Shown here: positions 20,580 through 29,773 of the stretch, piece by piece | How positions within the stretch are numbered: the first letter of the stretch is position 1 | Layout of the letters: each line of letters begins with the position of its first letter | Made by a program: the position numbers and the translations under genes | From: Methyloterricola oryzae | GTDB taxonomy: Bacteria; Pseudomonadota; Gammaproteobacteria; Methylococcales; Methylococcaceae | Assembly (NCBI RefSeq): GCF_000934725.1 | Contig: NZ_JYNS01000009.1 | Span: forward strand, 1-64,000 | Length of the DNA: 64,000 nucleotides | Reading direction: 5' to 3' | Notes under the pieces: model-generated | Database searches by the model: none | The model's input: the letters and a program-made list of their open reading frames with translations, nothing else | Told to the model about the DNA's origin: nothing

Positions 20580-22133
20580 TTAGCGCTTCCGCTTCTCCTC
20601 TTCCTCGGCGATGAACTGCTTGAGGCGCTCGTCGATCACGGCGTTCACATAGAAGTCCTTCCCCGCTAGACTTCGGGCGATTCGAAGCTGCAAGATGGCG
20701 GCCCGCGTCTGTCCATTGGCATAGTAGGCTTCCGCAACATAGCGGTGCGATTCCGCCTCCCGCCCCAGGGCCGCGTAACACTGCCCCATCAGGTTATACA
20801 CTTCCGGGGAAACCGCCGCTTCGTGCACCATGTCCTCCAGAAGACTTTTCGCCTTGCGCGCGTTGCCGGTGAGCATGAGGGCCTTGGTGAAATTGAGGCG
20901 AATCGCGCGGTTGCTCGGGAATCTCTGCAGGGCCTGTTCGTAAAGGCGCAAGGCGCTGGGGTAGTCGCGTGAGTCGACCTCGGATTGCGCCAGGGCATTG
21001 ATGAACTGGGACTGTTCAGGATATTTAGCCGTGAGCTGCTGCAGGATCGGTTGGCCCTCCTTGAATTTCATCGCCGCTATCAGTGAGAGCGCGAGGCCGT
21101 AGCGGGTCACGTCCTGCTGTTCGGGGGTGCCGTGGCCGGTGATCGCCCGAAAATAGGCCAGCGCCTGTTGCGGTGATGGGGCTGTCTGCACTCTCAGTTT
21201 GGCGCGTATGATCTGGTAGGCGAAGGAGTCCGGGTATTGGCGGTAGGTAAATTTCTCGGCTCGGCCTCGGGTATCGGAGATACGTGAAACGGTCACTGGA
21301 TGGGTGAGGAGAAACTCGGGCAGGCCATGGCCGGCGAACCGCGTGGACTGCTGCATCTTTTCGAAAAAGTTGGGCATGGCGCGCGGATCGAATTCCGAGC
21401 GGGACAGGATCTGCATGCCGACGCGGTCCGCTTCCGCTTCGTTGTCGCGGGTGAAGTTTATCTGGTACTGCATGTTCGCCGCCTGCGCGGCGACAATAGC
21501 GGCTTGACTCATCTGACCCGAACCGGCCTTCGCACCCAGCAGCACCGCGGCCAGCATGGCCGCCGCCATCGGCAGGGTCATGCGGCCGGCGGCTTGGAAC
21601 GTCTGGTAGAGATGGCGCTGGGTCACGTGGGCAATTTCGTGGGCCAGGACCGAGGCCAGTTCGCTTTCCTGCTCGGAGGTCAGAATCAGGCCGGAATTGA
21701 CGCCGATGTAACCGCCGGGACCCGCAAACGCATTGATGTCGGGGTCGGTCACTACAAAGAAATGGTAGGCTTGAAACGGATTATCGCTGTTGGCCGCGAG
21801 CTTTTGGCCAATGGATTGAATGTAGTCGCTGATTTCAGGATCCTGGTTGATGTTGAGCTCATTGTGCAGGCTTCTGAAAAAGGCCTCACCCAGCGCCTTT
21901 TCCTGCAGCGGGGTGATGATAGTGCCGGAAGGGTCTCCGATTTCCGGCAACTGGATATCCGGTCGCTTGTCGCCGTTGCCTGCTCCCGCCTGCGCCGGTT
22001 CGATCACCTGGCCGGCGGTATCGGGCAACTGCAGGTCCAATTGCTCGGGCCGGACCACCGAGACCGGTGCGGCGAGAGCCGATTGGGATAGCAGCAAGAG
22101 GCAGGCAATCTGCTTTTGGGGTAAGAACTTCAT
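20580..22133 (-). CDS. bepA: BepA-like M48 metalloprotease with TPR domain
   Basis: 517 residues. A signal peptide (MKFLPQKQIACLLLLSQSAL) leads to an M48 zinc protease domain with HEIAH in VLAHEIAHVTQRH and a downstream glutamate motif (DNEAEADRVGMQIL), followed by TPR repeats in the last 180 residues. BepA is a periplasmic chaperone/protease of outer-membrane protein and LptD assembly. The start at 22133 is chosen for the signal peptide; an ATG at 22199 would add 22 unlikely residues. Confidence 0.9.
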   Translation of the reverse strand: MKFLPQKQIACLLLLSQSALAAPVSVVRPEQLDLQLPDTAGQVIEPAQAGAGNGDKRPDIQLPEIGDPSGTIITPLQEKALGEAFFRSLHNELNINQDPEISDYIQSIGQKLAANSDNPFQAYHFFVVTDPDINAFAGPGGYIGVNSGLILTSEQESELASVLAHEIAHVTQRHLYQTFQAAGRMTLPMAAAMLAAVLLGAKAGSGQMSQAAIVAAQAANMQYQINFTRDNEAEADRVGMQILSRSEFDPRAMPNFFEKMQQSTRFAGHGLPEFLLTHPVTVSRISDTRGRAEKFTYRQYPDSFAYQIIRAKLRVQTAPSPQQALAYFRAITGHGTPEQQDVTRYGLALSLIAAMKFKEGQPILQQLTAKYPEQSQFINALAQSEVDSRDYPSALRLYEQALQRFPSNRAIRLNFTKALMLTGNARKAKSLLEDMVHEAAVSPEVYNLMGQCYAALGREAESHRYVAEAYYANGQTRAAILQLRIARSLAGKDFYVNAVIDERLKQFIAEEEEKRKR

Positions 22134-22232
22134 GATGACAGTTTGGGTAACGACGCCGCTGCGCGATGCCGCGGGCGGGGGCCGCGGAGCGCCAGACATT
22201 CAGGGCTCCAGTCTGGTTTTGCGGGCGTCCGA

Positions 22233-22610
22233 ATGAAATTTGCCATCCAGGTCCACGGGAGCCCTCAGGCCGGCGAGTGTGGTGACAGTGCCTATCAGTT
22301 TATCAGAGCGGCGCTGGCGCAAGGGCACGAGATTGTCTGCGTGTTTTTCTACCATGAAGGGGTCTATCAAAGCGTGAGGCAGGATCCTTCCCAGGAGGGC
22401 GGGGTCTCTTTCGCCGCGAACTGGTCGGAACTGGCCGAGCGCGAGGGCTTCGTGCTGGACGTGTGCATCAGCGCGGCGCAGCGCCGGGGCGTGGCACCCG
22501 AGGGCAGCGATCCAGGCTTGGGGCTGGCGTCCGGCTTTCGACTCAGTGGCTTGGGTGTGTGGGTGGACGCCTGCCTGAAAGCCGACCGGGTTTTGATTTT
22601 CCGCGAGTGA
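22233..22610 (+). CDS. tusD: Sulfur relay subunit TusD/DsrE
   Basis: 125 residues. DsrE-family fold, starting MKFAIQVHGSPQAGECGDSAYQF, with the persulfide-carrying cysteine in FVLDVCISAAQRRGV. In TusBCD the protein takes sulfur from TusA and passes it to TusE for tRNA 2-thiouridine; in sulfur oxidisers the equivalent DsrEFH serves dissimilatory sulfur transfer. First gene of a four-gene cluster, divergent from the protease gene. Confidence 0.88.
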   Translation: MKFAIQVHGSPQAGECGDSAYQFIRAALAQGHEIVCVFFYHEGVYQSVRQDPSQEGGVSFAANWSELAEREGFVLDVCISAAQRRGVAPEGSDPGLGLASGFRLSGLGVWVDACLKADRVLIFRE

Positions 22611-22619
22611 CACTGTCTT

Positions 22620-22970
22620 ATGCGCAGCTTTCTGTTTCTGATGGGACGCCCACCCTATGCCGGGCTTTGGGCTCAGGAAAGCCTTGATCATCTCCTGACC
22701 GTTGCTGCTTTCGATCAGACGGTGCGCGTTTTGTTCCTCGACGATGGCGTGTTTCAGTTGCTGGACGCGCAGCGCCCGCGCGGGCGAAGGTCGGTGGCGG
22801 CCCAACTGCAGGCCCTGGCGTTGTATGACGTGGACGAGGTATTCGCCGAGCGTGAATCGCTGCAGGAGCGTGGTGTGTCGACCAAGGACCTGGTATTGCC
22901 CGCCCGATTGGTTGCCCGGGCGGAGGTTCCCGCCTTGCTGGATGCCGCTGACATCCTGATAGCCTGCTGA
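22620..22970 (+). CDS. tusC: Sulfur relay subunit TusC/DsrF
   Basis: 116 residues of the DsrF-like family (FLFLMGRPPYAGLWAQESLDHLL, RVLFLDDGVFQLL). It is a structural subunit of the TusBCD/DsrEFH hexamer. It ends with the start of tusB (overlap at 22970), consistent with coupled translation. Confidence 0.88.
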   Translation: MRSFLFLMGRPPYAGLWAQESLDHLLTVAAFDQTVRVLFLDDGVFQLLDAQRPRGRRSVAAQLQALALYDVDEVFAERESLQERGVSTKDLVLPARLVARAEVPALLDAADILIAC

Positions 22971-23278
22971 TGGCCATCTTACACTTGTTGCGCCGTTCGG
23001 CGTCATCCCCGATGGAACTGGCCGGCGTCTTGGGACGCGCTCGGATGGGAGACGGCGTGTTGCTGCTTGGCGATGCGGCCTACGCGGGACTGGCCGATGC
23101 CTGCGCGGCCGCCGCCGTAGCCGATGCCGGGGCACGCGGCATCGCACTGTATTGCCTTGCGCCGGACCTGGAAGCACGGGGCATCGTACCTCAGCGCCTG
23201 CGTTCCGACATTCAGGTGATCGAGTACTCGGACTTCGTGGACCTGAGTATCCAGTATCAACGTAATTGTTCCTGGTGA
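22970..23278 (+). CDS. tusB: Sulfur relay subunit TusB/DsrH
   Basis: 102 residues with the DsrH pattern (MAILHLLRRSASSP, GDGVLLLGDAAYAG, IEYSDFVDLSIQYQRNCSW). The cysteine found early in DsrH of sulfur oxidisers is not at that place here, which favours a TusB-type structural role. Small third subunit of the complex. Confidence 0.85.
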   Translation: MAILHLLRRSASSPMELAGVLGRARMGDGVLLLGDAAYAGLADACAAAAVADAGARGIALYCLAPDLEARGIVPQRLRSDIQVIEYSDFVDLSIQYQRNCSW

Positions 23279-23283
23279 GCGGC

Positions 23284-23613
23284 ATGATCGAGGTCAATGG
23301 CCGGTTTCTCCCCACGACGGAGAGCGGCTTTCTGGTCCATGTTGATGACTGGTGCGAGGCGGCGGCGGAGGTGCTGGCCGCGGGTGTCGGCATTGAATTG
23401 ACCGAGGCGCATTGGGAGATCCTGCGCCACATCCGGAACTACTATCTCGAATACGACCACCTTCCCAACGCTCGCATGTTCGTCAAGCTGGTGCAAAAGC
23501 GATTTGGAGCGGAAAAAGGCAACAGCCGCTACCTGGCACTGTTGTTCCCTGACAGCGCGGTGCGGCAGGCCTGCCTCATCGCCGGCCTGCCCAAGCCTCC
23601 CGGCTGCCTGTAA
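23284..23613 (+). CDS. DsrC/TusE-family sulfur carrier with two C-terminal cysteines
   Basis: 109 residues. The sequence has the DsrC fold motifs LTEAHWEILRHIRNYYLEYD and EKGNSRYLALLFP, and ends QACLIAGLPKPPGCL. The penultimate cysteine is common to the whole family. The second cysteine, eleven residues earlier, is typical of true DsrC and is replaced in E. coli TusE. The protein is thus in the tusE position but carries the DsrC-type cysteine pair. No dsrAB is in the window. Function may be tRNA thiolation or other sulfur transfer. Confidence 0.88.
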   Translation: MIEVNGRFLPTTESGFLVHVDDWCEAAAEVLAAGVGIELTEAHWEILRHIRNYYLEYDHLPNARMFVKLVQKRFGAEKGNSRYLALLFPDSAVRQACLIAGLPKPPGCL

Positions 23614-23716
23614 TCCGCGGCGCGGCCTTGATTGCTGCGCTGTTGCGGAAGCCTCATAATTCCAAGTTATTCATTCCATCGGAAACTGCCGCGCAGCGGC
23701 CGCATCAGGAGCATAC

Positions 23717-25390
23717 ATGTCGGATATCGAGATTGCACAGAAGGCAGACGTCAAGCCCATCATCCGCCTGGCGGAAGAACGCCTTGGCATAGCGCCGCAG
23801 CATCTGGACCCTTACGGCCACTACAAGGCCAAACTGTCTTTTGAGTATATCGAGAGTCTCAAGGACAAGCCCGATGGCAAACTGATCCTGGTCACCGCCA
23901 TCAGCCCCACCCCGGCGGGTGAGGGCAAGACCACCACCACCGTGGGTCTGGGCGATGCCCTGAACCGCATCGGCAAGCGCACCATGATCTGCCTGCGCGA
24001 GCCGGCACTGGGGCCCTGCTTCGGCGTGAAGGGTGGCGCGGCGGGGGGCGGTTATGCCCAGGTGGTGCCCATGGAGGACATCAACCTGCACTTCACTGGC
24101 GATTTCCATGCCATCGGCGTGGCGCACAACCTGTTGTCGGCCATGATCGACAATCACATTCACCAGGGTAACGCCCTGGATCTGGATCTTCGCCAGATCC
24201 AGTGGAAGCGGGTGATGGACATGAACGACCGCGCCCTGCGGAACATCGTGGTGGGCCTGGGTGGCACGGCTAACGGCTTCCCCCGCGAGGACGGCTTCGA
24301 CATCATAGCCGCCTCGGAGGTGATGGCCATTCTCTGCCTATCCAATACCCTCGCCGAGTTGAAGGAACGGCTGGGCAATATCCTGGTGGGCTACACGCGC
24401 AGCGGCAGCAAGCCGGTGTTCGCCCGCGACCTGAATGCGCACGGTGCCATGGCGGCGCTGCTCAAGGACGCCCTGCGCCCCAACCTGGTCCAGACCCTGG
24501 AGAACAATCCGGTTTTCGTGCACGGCGGTCCCTTCGCCAACATCGCACACGGCTGCAACACCATCATCGCGACAAAATCCGCGCTGAAAATGGCCGACTA
24601 CGTGGTGACCGAAGCCGGGTTCGGCGCCGACTTGGGCGCGGAGAAATTCATCGACATCAAGTGCCGCAAGGCCGGCTTGAAACCCGACGCGGTAGTGCTG
24701 GTGGCTACGGTGCGAGCACTCAAGTCCCATGGCGGCGTGCCGGTTAAGGAACTGACCCAGGAGAATCTGCAGGCACTGGAGGCTGGCTTCGCCAACCTGG
24801 CGCGGCATATGACCAATATCAAGGAGCGTTTTGGTCTACCCTGCGTAGTGGCGATCAACCATTTCGTGTCCGATACGGACGCTGAGATTGCCTTGCTGAA
24901 GAGCAAGGTCGAGGAGTTTGGCGGCAAGGCGGTGATTTGCCGGCACTGGGCCGAGGGCGGCGCGGGTGCCGTCGAACTGGCCGAAGAAGTATTGCGCCTG
25001 GTGGACTCGGGCGAGTCCAGGTTCCAATTCCTCTATGACGAGAATGCTCCGCTGTGGGACAAGATCACGGCGATTGCCACCAAGGTCTACGGGGCATCGG
25101 AAGTGACGGCGGACATCAAGGCGCGCCAGCAACTGGCGCAGCTCAGCGAGGAATACAGCCACTTCCCGGTGTGCATCGCCAAGAACCAGTATTCCTTTTC
25201 CAATGACCCGGGCCTCAAGGGCGCGCCGACGGGCCATGTACTCTCCATCCGCGAGGTGCGCCCCTCCCATGGAGCGGAATTCGTGGTGGTGATCTGCGGT
25301 AATATGATGACGATGCCGGGATTGCCCAAGGTGCCGGCCGCCGAGCATATCGACATCGACGCCCAAGGACGCATCAGCGGCTTGTTCTGA
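23717..25390 (+). CDS. fhs: Formate--tetrahydrofolate ligase
   Basis: 557 residues, full length. It makes 10-formyl-THF from formate, THF and ATP. The P-loop-like [18 protein letters not shown] and the conserved [37 protein letters not shown] block identify it (quoted in parts: [19 protein letters not shown], then [17 protein letters not shown]). The ribosome site AGGAG lies just before ATG 23717. The gene suggests C1 assimilation or interconversion from formate. It is convergent with lpxH. Confidence 0.97.
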   Translation: MSDIEIAQKADVKPIIRLAEERLGIAPQHLDPYGHYKAKLSFEYIESLKDKPDGKLILVTAISPTPAGEGKTTTTVGLGDALNRIGKRTMICLREPALGPCFGVKGGAAGGGYAQVVPMEDINLHFTGDFHAIGVAHNLLSAMIDNHIHQGNALDLDLRQIQWKRVMDMNDRALRNIVVGLGGTANGFPREDGFDIIAASEVMAILCLSNTLAELKERLGNILVGYTRSGSKPVFARDLNAHGAMAALLKDALRPNLVQTLENNPVFVHGGPFANIAHGCNTIIATKSALKMADYVVTEAGFGADLGAEKFIDIKCRKAGLKPDAVVLVATVRALKSHGGVPVKELTQENLQALEAGFANLARHMTNIKERFGLPCVVAINHFVSDTDAEIALLKSKVEEFGGKAVICRHWAEGGAGAVELAEEVLRLVDSGESRFQFLYDENAPLWDKITAIATKVYGASEVTADIKARQQLAQLSEEYSHFPVCIAKNQYSFSNDPGLKGAPTGHVLSIREVRPSHGAEFVVVICGNMMTMPGLPKVPAAEHIDIDAQGRISGLF

Positions 25391-25393
25391 AAG

Positions 25394-25414
25394 GAGCCGC
25401 GCGCGGTTCGGCTC
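25394..25414. terminator. Hairpin between convergent fhs and lpxH
   Basis: GAGCCG (25394-25399) pairs with CGGCTC (25409-25414) across a 9-base GC-rich loop. No U-tract on either side, so this is only a possible bidirectional terminator; it reaches into the last codon of lpxH. Confidence 0.3.
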
Positions 25415-26144
25415 AGGCGCTGAAGTGCTCGGCGGTCCAGCCGGACTGCGGGCTCCAGCACAGGGCCGAGCCGTCACCGTGCCACTCCGCCAGCACCCTG
25501 CGTGTGGCGGCCGCGCCATCCACTGTGAGTTCATGGATGGCGGGGCGGTGGGTGTGGCCATGTACTAGGGTCTTCACCCCGAAGCGGCGCATCACCTCGG
25601 TCACGGTATCAGGGTTGGCATCCATGATCTCCAGGGTCTTGCCGCGTTTGTCGAGGCCGCTCTTGACGCGGTACCAGCGCGCGTAAAGCTGGCGGACGAG
25701 CAGAGGCTTGGACAAGGCATTGCGTTTCCATTGCGCGCTGCGTACCCGGACCCGCGCGCTCTGGTAGGGCAGGTCGTCTGTGCACAGCAGATCGCCGTGG
25801 GTGACGAGGACGGTTTCCCCGCCGACCTGGACCAGGGCGTAATCCTCGAGTAGGTTAGCCCCGGTCTCCCGGCAGAAGCGTTCCCCCACGAGAAAGTCCC
25901 GGTTTCCGTGTTGAAAGAAGAGTTCGGTGCCGCTCTCAGCCAATGATCGCAGTGCGTGCTTGACCTGACGGTTGGGTGTCGAGTTGTCATCGTCGCCAAT
26001 GTAGGCGTCGAACAGATCGCCGAGTATGTAGAGCTGGCGGGCGCCACGCGCTCGACCCTGTGCAAAGCTCAAAAAGCAGCGCGTGGTTTCGGGTCGCGCC
26101 GCGCTGAGGTGCAGATCTGATATGAAGAGAATGTCCTGGCGCAC
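25413..26144 (-). CDS. lpxH: UDP-2,3-diacylglucosamine pyrophosphohydrolase
   Basis: 243 residues. Calcineurin-like metallophosphoesterase motifs in order: SDLHL, GDLFDAYIGDD, GNRDFLVG, THGD and GHTHRP. LpxH removes UMP from UDP-2,3-diacylglucosamine to give lipid X in lipid A synthesis, at the inner membrane. It follows the cyclophilin gene on the same strand, a frequent pairing in gammaproteobacteria. Confidence 0.95.
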   Translation of the reverse strand: MRQDILFISDLHLSAARPETTRCFLSFAQGRARGARQLYILGDLFDAYIGDDDNSTPNRQVKHALRSLAESGTELFFQHGNRDFLVGERFCRETGANLLEDYALVQVGGETVLVTHGDLLCTDDLPYQSARVRVRSAQWKRNALSKPLLVRQLYARWYRVKSGLDKRGKTLEIMDANPDTVTEVMRRFGVKTLVHGHTHRPAIHELTVDGAAATRRVLAEWHGDGSALCWSPQSGWTAEHFSA

Positions 26145-26206
26145 GGGAAGTGGGCCGTAGGGCAGGGGATTGCCCAGGCCTTCGTGGGGCCCGGGCGTAA
26201 GGGCTT

Positions 26207-26806
26207 CTATTCGCTGACGACGGTGGCCTTCTCGACCACGATGGGTGTTTGCGGCACATCGGTAGGCATGGGGCCACCAGGGCCCGTCGGCACCTTGGCC
26301 ATGGCGTCCACGACGTCCATGCCCTCCACTACCTCGCCGAACACGGCGTAACCCCAGCCCTGCGGGGTCGGGCTGGTGTAGTTGAGGAAGGTGTTGTCCT
26401 TGAAGTTGATGAAGAACTGCGAAGAGGCTGAATTCGGGTCCGGCGTGCGCGCCATGGCGATGCTTCCGCGCTTGTTGGGCAAACCATTGTCTGCCTCATT
26501 CTTGATCGAGGCATGGGTAGCCTTCTGCTTGAAATCCTGGGTGTATCCACCGCCTTGTGCCATGAACCCCGGAATGACGCGGTGGAAGATGGTGCCGTTG
26601 TAATGGCCTTCCTTCACATAGGTGATGAAGTTTTTCACCGTGACGGGCGCCTTGGCGGGATCCAGTTGGAGGACGAAATCGCCCAGCGTAGTTTCGAACT
26701 TGACTTTGGTGGCAGTGGTTTCAGGCATCTTCTTGGAGCGTTCCGCGGCAAAGGTTAGGGATGAGAAGGCCAGAAGGCCGATCAGTCCGGTCGCAATCAG
26801 TTTCAT
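26207..26806 (-). CDS. Periplasmic cyclophilin-type peptidyl-prolyl isomerase
   Basis: 199 residues. A signal peptide (MKLIATGLIGLLAFSSLTFA) precedes a cyclophilin domain with TTLGDFVLQLDPAKAPVTVKN, FHRVIPGFMAQGGGYT and SIAMARTPDPNSASSQFFIN. The catalytic arginine in FHRVIPGF is present. PpiA-like; it assists folding of exported proteins. The start at 26806 is chosen because it opens the signal peptide; a longer frame to 26872 has no better support. Confidence 0.93.
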   Translation of the reverse strand: MKLIATGLIGLLAFSSLTFAAERSKKMPETTATKVKFETTLGDFVLQLDPAKAPVTVKNFITYVKEGHYNGTIFHRVIPGFMAQGGGYTQDFKQKATHASIKNEADNGLPNKRGSIAMARTPDPNSASSQFFINFKDNTFLNYTSPTPQGWGYAVFGEVVEGMDVVDAMAKVPTGPGGPMPTDVPQTPIVVEKATVVSE

Positions 26807-26934
26807 GAATCTTCTCGGGATGGTCTTGGCTGAGGCCGCTGGCGCCTTTGCGCGAGCCAAGTTGCGGTTCACCGCGGGCCAGGGGCGTCCGTGCGCCGGT
26901 CGGTTGATAAGTCGCAGCCGGGCGCGTTGGGCGC

Positions 26935-27573
26935 TTATTCTAAGTCATATTGATAAAGCGGGTCGAGTTGCATCTCCGGCGTCAGGGTGATCAACTCCTT
27001 GATGATGCCGTCGTGCAGGCCATAGATCCATCCGTGAATCAGCGGCAAGCGGCTCTTGATCCAGGACTTCTGGATGATGGCGGAATGGGCCAGGTTATGC
27101 GCCTGTTCGATGACGTTGACTTCCACCAGACGCCCCCAGCGGCCTTCCTCGGATTCCTCCGCGTCGATTTCACGCCGGTGCAAACGGTAGACATCCTTGA
27201 TGTTCTTCAACCACTTATTGGCGAAAAAGAGATTGGGATTGGGCTTGTTCATGGCCGCCCGTACGCCTTTGCAGCGGTAGTGGCCGCACACGATGACATG
27301 CTCCACCTCCAGGATGTTCACGGCGTATTCCAGGGCGCCCAGCAGGTTGAAGTCGGAGTGGCTTACCTGATTGCCGGTATTCCGGTGGACCAGGATTTCC
27401 CCAGGTTCGCTGTTGGTGATCTCGTCCGCGTGCACCCGGCTGTCTGAACAGCCGATCCAGAAGACCTTGCACTTGCGGTCCTGACGCAAGTGATCCAGAA
27501 AGTTCGGGTCTTGCTCCAGCTTTTCCTGCGCCCAGGCCTTGTTTTCCAGTAACAGGCGTTCGATCGATTTCAT
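26935..27573 (-). CDS. can: Beta-class carbonic anhydrase
   Basis: 212 residues. Zinc ligands Cys42, Asp44 (CSDSRV), His98 and Cys101 (CGHYRC) fall at the same numbers as in E. coli Can. It interconverts CO2 and bicarbonate in the cytoplasm. It lies 24 bases downstream of the SulP transporter gene on the same strand, which suggests joint bicarbonate handling. Confidence 0.95.
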   Translation of the reverse strand: MKSIERLLLENKAWAQEKLEQDPNFLDHLRQDRKCKVFWIGCSDSRVHADEITNSEPGEILVHRNTGNQVSHSDFNLLGALEYAVNILEVEHVIVCGHYRCKGVRAAMNKPNPNLFFANKWLKNIKDVYRLHRREIDAEESEEGRWGRLVEVNVIEQAHNLAHSAIIQKSWIKSRLPLIHGWIYGLHDGIIKELITLTPEMQLDPLYQYDLE

Positions 27574-27597
27574 CTCGTCCCCCTTTCAAACGATACT

Positions 27598-29166
27598 TCA
27601 ATGGCCACTGCCGGAAGGGGCGAATCCCTCCCGTATGGCAAGATTTTTCAGTTCCACCGTGATGTTGTCGTCCTTGGCGGCTTCCACGAAGTCGACGATG
27701 GTTTCCAGGATGTCATCATCCACGAACTGGGCTCGGGTGCCGTCGATGATAACAAAGCCATTTTCCTCGATGCGATCGAGATAAGCGCGTAATAGCGCCT
27801 TGTTCAGGAAGGATACGTCTTTCTGCAAGCGGACTAGATAGTTGCGGCCATCCCGAGTGAAGGAAATGGCGGCGTGGAAATTGGCACGAATGACGAAGAA
27901 CAGACCCACGGCGATGCCCACGGCAATGCCTTTCAGCAGGTCGGTCAACAGAATGGCCAGCAGGGTGACCAGGAAAGGGGCGAACTGATTGAAGCCCCGG
28001 CGGTACATGTCGCGGAACAGTTGCGGCTTGGCCAGCTTGTAGCCGGTGAGCAGCAGCACGGCCGCCAGGCACGAGAGCGGGATCAGATCCAGGTATTCTG
28101 TCAGGAACATGACGCTTAGCAGCAGAAGCACGCCATGCACAAAGCAGGCGACCTTGGTGCGTCCGCCGGCGCTCACATTGGCGGCGCTGCGCACGATCAC
28201 GGCAGTCATGGGCAGCCCGCCGAGCAGGCCGCAGACGAGGTTCCCGACCCCTTGCGCCTTCAGTTCGCGATTGGTGGGCGCGACCCGTTTAAGGGGATCG
28301 ATCTTGTCAACAGCCTCCAGGCTCAGCAAGGTTTCAAGGCTGGCGACGATGGCGATGGTCAGCGCCAGCGTGTAGACCTTCGGATTGCTGAGCTGCGAGA
28401 AGTCCGGGAGAGTAAACTGCCGGAAGAACTCCAGCGGATGATGAATTACCGGCAGGTTTACCAGGTGTTCCTTGGCTATACCCCATTCCGGCGCGTACGC
28501 CTGTGACCAGATATTGAAGCCCAATCCCCACAGGACGGCGACCAGGGGGCCGGGAAGCAGGGACAGCAGCTTTCTGCTCTTGAAGAACGGCGTTTCCCAC
28601 AGCAGCATGATGATGATGGCTACGGCGCTGACGATGACCGCGCCCGGCGAAATCGCCTGAAGGGCATACGCCATCTCGGAAAATGTGGTGTGCGTGTCGG
28701 ACTGGAGATAGGCCTCATCGCCCTCAAAATCGCTATCGTAGCCGACCGCGTGAGGAATTTGCTTCATGATCAGGATGATGCCGATGGCCGAAAGCATGCC
28801 CTTGATCACGGCCGCTGGAAAGTACGCACCGATCACCCCGGCCCTTAAAAAGCCCAGTAGCAGCTGCACGGCGCCGGCCAGGGCGACGCTCAGTAGCAGG
28901 GACTCGAATTTCCCCAATTGTTCTATGGCATTGAGGATGATGACCGTCAAGCCGGCCGCCGGTCCGCTGACGGAGAGTTGGGAGCCGCTCAGCCAGGAAA
29001 CCAGAAGCCCGCCGACGACGCCGGCGATGACCCCGGAGAACAGAGGTGCGCCGGATGCCAGGGCAATGCCCAGGCACAAGGGCAATGCCACCAGGAATAC
29101 CACGATGCCGGCGGGCAGGTCGTGGTGCAGATTCGCGAGATAGTACTGGAGCTGCTTGTGGACCAT
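27598..29166 (-). CDS. SulP-family anion (probably bicarbonate) transporter
   Basis: 522 residues. SulP/SLC26 membrane domain with about ten or more hydrophobic segments (DLPAGIVVFLVALPLCLGIAL, GSQLSVSGPAAGLTVIILNAI, LKAQGVGNLVCGLLGGLPMT) followed by a short STAS-like C-terminus (DGRNYLVRLQKDVSFLNKALL, VIIDGTRAQFVDDDILETIVD). Adjacent carbonic anhydrase argues for bicarbonate rather than sulfate, as in BicA-like systems; this is inference. The ATG at 29166 has GGAG eight bases upstream and is preferred over 29181. Confidence 0.9.
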   Translation of the reverse strand: MVHKQLQYYLANLHHDLPAGIVVFLVALPLCLGIALASGAPLFSGVIAGVVGGLLVSWLSGSQLSVSGPAAGLTVIILNAIEQLGKFESLLLSVALAGAVQLLLGFLRAGVIGAYFPAAVIKGMLSAIGIILIMKQIPHAVGYDSDFEGDEAYLQSDTHTTFSEMAYALQAISPGAVIVSAVAIIIMLLWETPFFKSRKLLSLLPGPLVAVLWGLGFNIWSQAYAPEWGIAKEHLVNLPVIHHPLEFFRQFTLPDFSQLSNPKVYTLALTIAIVASLETLLSLEAVDKIDPLKRVAPTNRELKAQGVGNLVCGLLGGLPMTAVIVRSAANVSAGGRTKVACFVHGVLLLLSVMFLTEYLDLIPLSCLAAVLLLTGYKLAKPQLFRDMYRRGFNQFAPFLVTLLAILLTDLLKGIAVGIAVGLFFVIRANFHAAISFTRDGRNYLVRLQKDVSFLNKALLRAYLDRIEENGFVIIDGTRAQFVDDDILETIVDFVEAAKDDNITVELKNLAIREGFAPSGSGH

Positions 29167-29224
29167 GGGAAGACTCCGCATGAAGGAGTAAGTTTGAATA
29201 TGCGGGAAAGACTAACCCAAAGTC

Positions 29225-29244
29225 TTTTTGGTGTCGACCAAAAA
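29225..29244. promoter_or_regulatory. Inverted repeat upstream of the SulP-carbonic anhydrase pair
   Basis: TTTTTGGT (29225-29232) and ACCAAAAA (29237-29244) are perfect inverted copies around GTCG, about 60 bases upstream of the transporter start. The placement fits an operator for a dimeric regulator; the GC stem is too short for a good terminator. Confidence 0.4.
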
Positions 29245-29411
29245 ATAGATGCTTGATGAATGTTATGGGCGGCGACCGGTTCCGTCTCATGTCTGCAGCT
29301 CAGGAACTGCAAGGCCTGGGCGTGTTGCCTGTCCTACGGATTGAATGCAGCGGCGCCGGCAAGCGCGTGCGATTCGACCGAGCTCCTTGCGCTATCCGCG
29401 AGTGATGGTGC

Positions 29412-29756
29412 TCAGCCGGGCGGCCAATGCAAGGCTCGTCCGCCCAGCACGTGCAAGTGCAGGTGGTAGACTTCCTGTCCGCCATTGGCTCGGCAGTTAA
29501 TGACCGTACGATAGCCGTCACGGTCGAGTCCCTCCAGTTTGGCTACCTGCTGTACTGCCGCCAGCAAGGCGCCTGCCAGGGGGACATTTTCAGCCGGGAA
29601 GTCGTCGAGGGTGGCTATGTGTTGCTTCGGAATCACCAGCACATGGGTGGGCGCCTGGGGACGGATGTCCCGGAAAGCGAGCACGTGGTCGGTTTCCAGG
29701 ACGATGTTCGGTTTGATATCGCCCGCGACCATCTTGCAGAACAGGCAGTCTGACAT
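29412..29756 (-). CDS. hinT: HIT family nucleotide hydrolase (HinT-like)
   Basis: 114 residues. HIT triad in YHLHLHVLGG, N-terminal CLFCKMVAGDI, and GRALHWPPG end, as in HinT purine nucleoside phosphoramidases. The ATG at 29756 has GAGGAG at good spacing; a longer frame begins at 29777. Last gene of the dnaX-ybaB-recR run. Confidence 0.92.
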   Translation of the reverse strand: MSDCLFCKMVAGDIKPNIVLETDHVLAFRDIRPQAPTHVLVIPKQHIATLDDFPAENVPLAGALLAAVQQVAKLEGLDRDGYRTVINCRANGGQEVYHLHLHVLGGRALHWPPG

Positions 29757-29773
29757 CGGCTTTACTCCTCGGT

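Noticed and set aside
22233-23613. Full dissimilatory sulfur-oxidation (dsr) locus
   Set aside because: Only the tusBCD/dsrEFH-like and dsrC-like genes are here; flanks are a protease and fhs, with no dsrAB, dsrL or dsrMKJOP.
29225-29244. Intrinsic terminator upstream of the SulP gene
   Set aside because: The stem is only GGT/ACC plus A-T pairs, and it lies upstream of a start, so an operator is a better reading.
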